5,420 nucleotides of DNA from an uncultured Spirochaetaceae bacterium (GTDB lineage Bacteria; Spirochaetota; Spirochaetia; Treponematales; Treponemataceae): contig CACYBG010000353.1 in assembly GCA_902772605.1 (NCBI GenBank), positions 1-5,420 on the forward strand. Reading direction: 5' to 3'. This document shows, piece by piece, positions 4,289 through 5,420 of the stretch (positions are counted from its first letter, which is position 1; every line of letters starts with the position of its first letter). The notes under the pieces are model-generated. The model was not told where the DNA came from. It ran no database searches and saw only the letters and a list, made by a program, of their open reading frames with translations. Made by a program: the position numbers and the translations under genes.

Positions 4289-5420
4289 TTATTTCTTTGA
4301 AGTCTTCTTTGCTGTTGTAGATTTCTTGGCAGTCGTAGACTTAGCCGTTGTCTTCTTAGCAGCTGTTGTTGACTTCTTTGCAGCTGGTTTCTTTGCTGTT
4401 GTCTTAGCCGGTGCAGACTTGATGACAGCCTGTGCTCCAGCGAGACGTGCAGCAGGAACGCGGTATGGAGAGCAAGAAACATAGTTCAAACCGAGCTTGT
4501 AGCAGAGTTCGATAGATGCCGGGTCTCCACCGTGCTCACCACAGATTCCGAGGTGCAGGTCAGACTTAACTGAGCGTCCCCTTTCTTCTGCGATTGCAAT
4601 CAAATCGCCTGGACCATCTGGATCAAGTGTCTTGAATGGATCGAAGTCCAAAACCTTCTGGTCAAGGTAAGAATCAATGAACTTACCGTAGTCATCGCGG
4701 CTGAAACCGAATGTTGTCTGAGTAAGGTCGTTTGTTCCGAATGAGAAGAAGTCTGCATATTCAGCAATCTTGTCAGCTGTGCAAGCTGCGCGTGGGAATT
4801 CAATCATAGATCCAATCTGGAACTTGAGTTCTGTTCCCTGTGCTTCGTTTACCTTTGCAATTACAGCTTCTGCCTGTTCGCGAATCTGCTTGAGTTCGTT
4901 TACAGATGTTACGTTAGGAATCATGATTCTAACGTCATGTGCGATTCCCTTCTTTTCACAGTCAGCTGTTGCAAGAGCGATTGCTTCAACCTGCATTTCA
5001 TAAATCTCAGGATATGTGATTGCCAAGCGGCATCCACGATGTCCGAGCATTGGGTTGTGCTCATCAAGCTCTGCAAACTTTGCCTTTACTACATCAACGC
5101 TGATGTCGAGCTTCTGAGCGAGTTCCTTTGCTTCTGCATCTGTCTTTGCCTGGATGAATTCGTTCAGTGGCGGATCCAAGAGACGGATTGTAACTGGGCG
5201 TCCTTCCATAGCCTTGATGATTCCAGTGAAGTCCTTCTTCTGCAACGGAAGAATTGCCTTGAGGTTCTTCTTGCGTGCATCTGTATCTTCAGAAATAATC
5301 ATCTTCTGGAATGATGTGAGCTTTGGTTCTTCGAAGAACATGTGCTCTGTGCGGCAAAGACCGATTCCCTGTGCTCCGAATTCGAAAGCCTTTGGTGCTT
5401 CGTTCTGCTCTGCGTTTGCA
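4289..5420 (-). CDS. ppdK: Pyruvate, phosphate dikinase, C-terminal part (partial)
   Basis: The frame is open to the right edge, giving 376 residues plus the stop; the N-terminal nucleotide-binding and phosphohistidine domains lie outside. The enzyme interconverts pyruvate, ATP and phosphate with PEP, AMP and pyrophosphate in the cytosol, and in anaerobes often serves glycolysis. What is visible is the PEP/pyruvate-binding barrel: GIGLCRTEHMFF at the edge, TIRLLDPPLNEF, GHRGCRL, GSMIEFPRAA, FGTNDLTQTTFGFSRDD and the active-site Cys loop GICGEHGGDP. All the substrate-binding Arg, Glu, Asn and Asp residues and the catalytic Cys are present. The family normally ends soon after SCSPYRVPAARLAGAQA. 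Here 42 further residues follow, made of Lys (14), Thr (11), Ala (10), Ser (5) and Pro (2). A Met at 5341 is internal, not the start. A strong terminator lies about 50 bases downstream. Confidence 0.97.
   Translation of the reverse strand, partial: ANAEQNEAPKAFEFGAQGIGLCRTEHMFFEEPKLTSFQKMIISEDTDARKKNLKAILPLQKKDFTGIIKAMEGRPVTIRLLDPPLNEFIQAKTDAEAKELAQKLDISVDVVKAKFAELDEHNPMLGHRGCRLAITYPEIYEMQVEAIALATADCEKKGIAHDVRIMIPNVTSVNELKQIREQAEAVIAKVNEAQGTELKFQIGSMIEFPRAACTADKIAEYADFFSFGTNDLTQTTFGFSRDDYGKFIDSYLDQKVLDFDPFKTLDPDGPGDLIAIAEERGRSVKSDLHLGICGEHGGDPASIELCYKLGLNYVSCSPYRVPAARLAGAQAVIKSAPAKTTAKKPAAKKSTTAAKKTTAKSTTAKKSTTAKKTSKK
4292..4417 (-). repeat. Histone H1-like Lys/Ala/Thr tail coding segment of ppdK
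   Basis: The last 42 codons of ppdK encode repeated AKK, TTAKK and STTAKK units with no acidic or hydrophobic large residue. Such tails resemble the C-terminal domains of histone H1-like or AlgP-like DNA-binding proteins. The segment is in frame, ends at the gene's own TAA and precedes the terminator, so it appears to be a true part of the protein rather than a frameshift product. Confidence 0.75.

Noticed and set aside
4281..5314. Plus-strand and alternative minus-strand frames within ppdK
   Set aside because: All are shadows of the ppdK frame; the low-complexity ones near 4285-4484 arise from the repetitive tail codons.
5339..5341. Start codon for a 350-residue PPDK
   Set aside because: The frame continues upstream as GIGLCRTEH, a conserved internal PPDK motif, so this Met is internal and the gene runs off the edge.

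Overview
This is an AT-rich bacterial chromosome segment with four protein genes, all on the minus strand. From the window's right edge leftwards they are: the C-terminal part of pyruvate, phosphate dikinase (ppdK, cut by the edge); a GntR/MocR-type regulator; a class 3 aldehyde dehydrogenase; and, after a 625-base non-coding stretch, the N-terminal part of a DNA polymerase III alpha (DnaE-type) subunit cut by the left edge. PPDK in a low-GC genome with strong AAGG/AGGAG ribosome binding sites suggests an anaerobic host-associated bacterium. My impression is a Treponema-like spirochaete, but this rests on recall of sequence style, and low-GC Firmicutes are not excluded.

Right part (4200-5420): ppdK ends at 4289 with a long Lys/Ala/Thr/Ser tail resembling histone H1, beyond the normal end of the enzyme. 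It is followed by a textbook Rho-independent terminator (4206-4239). Middle (2600-4160): an extended -10 promoter drives the regulator, whose real start is most likely the ATG at 4044 rather than an upstream TTG. The aldehyde dehydrogenase follows 39 bases later, so the two look like one operon. The regulator has a normal winged helix but a degenerate aminotransferase-like domain without the PLP-binding lysine, and a very long Thr/Asp-rich linker.

Left part (561-1185): no credible gene. It holds the dnaE-type promoter, a terminator-like hairpin, and a block of about 325 bases bounded by 15-base inverted repeats that contains two GC-rich stem-loops with the same UCU loop and a run of eight G. 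A further large hairpin lies just after the aldehyde dehydrogenase stop. The block looks like a non-coding repetitive or miniature mobile element. The DnaE-type gene at the left edge has a PHP domain with one altered metal motif.

No new defence, CRISPR or RNA-gene system is evident. The most unusual items are the PPDK tail, the PLP-lysine-less MocR regulator paired with an aldehyde dehydrogenase, and the structured intergenic block.
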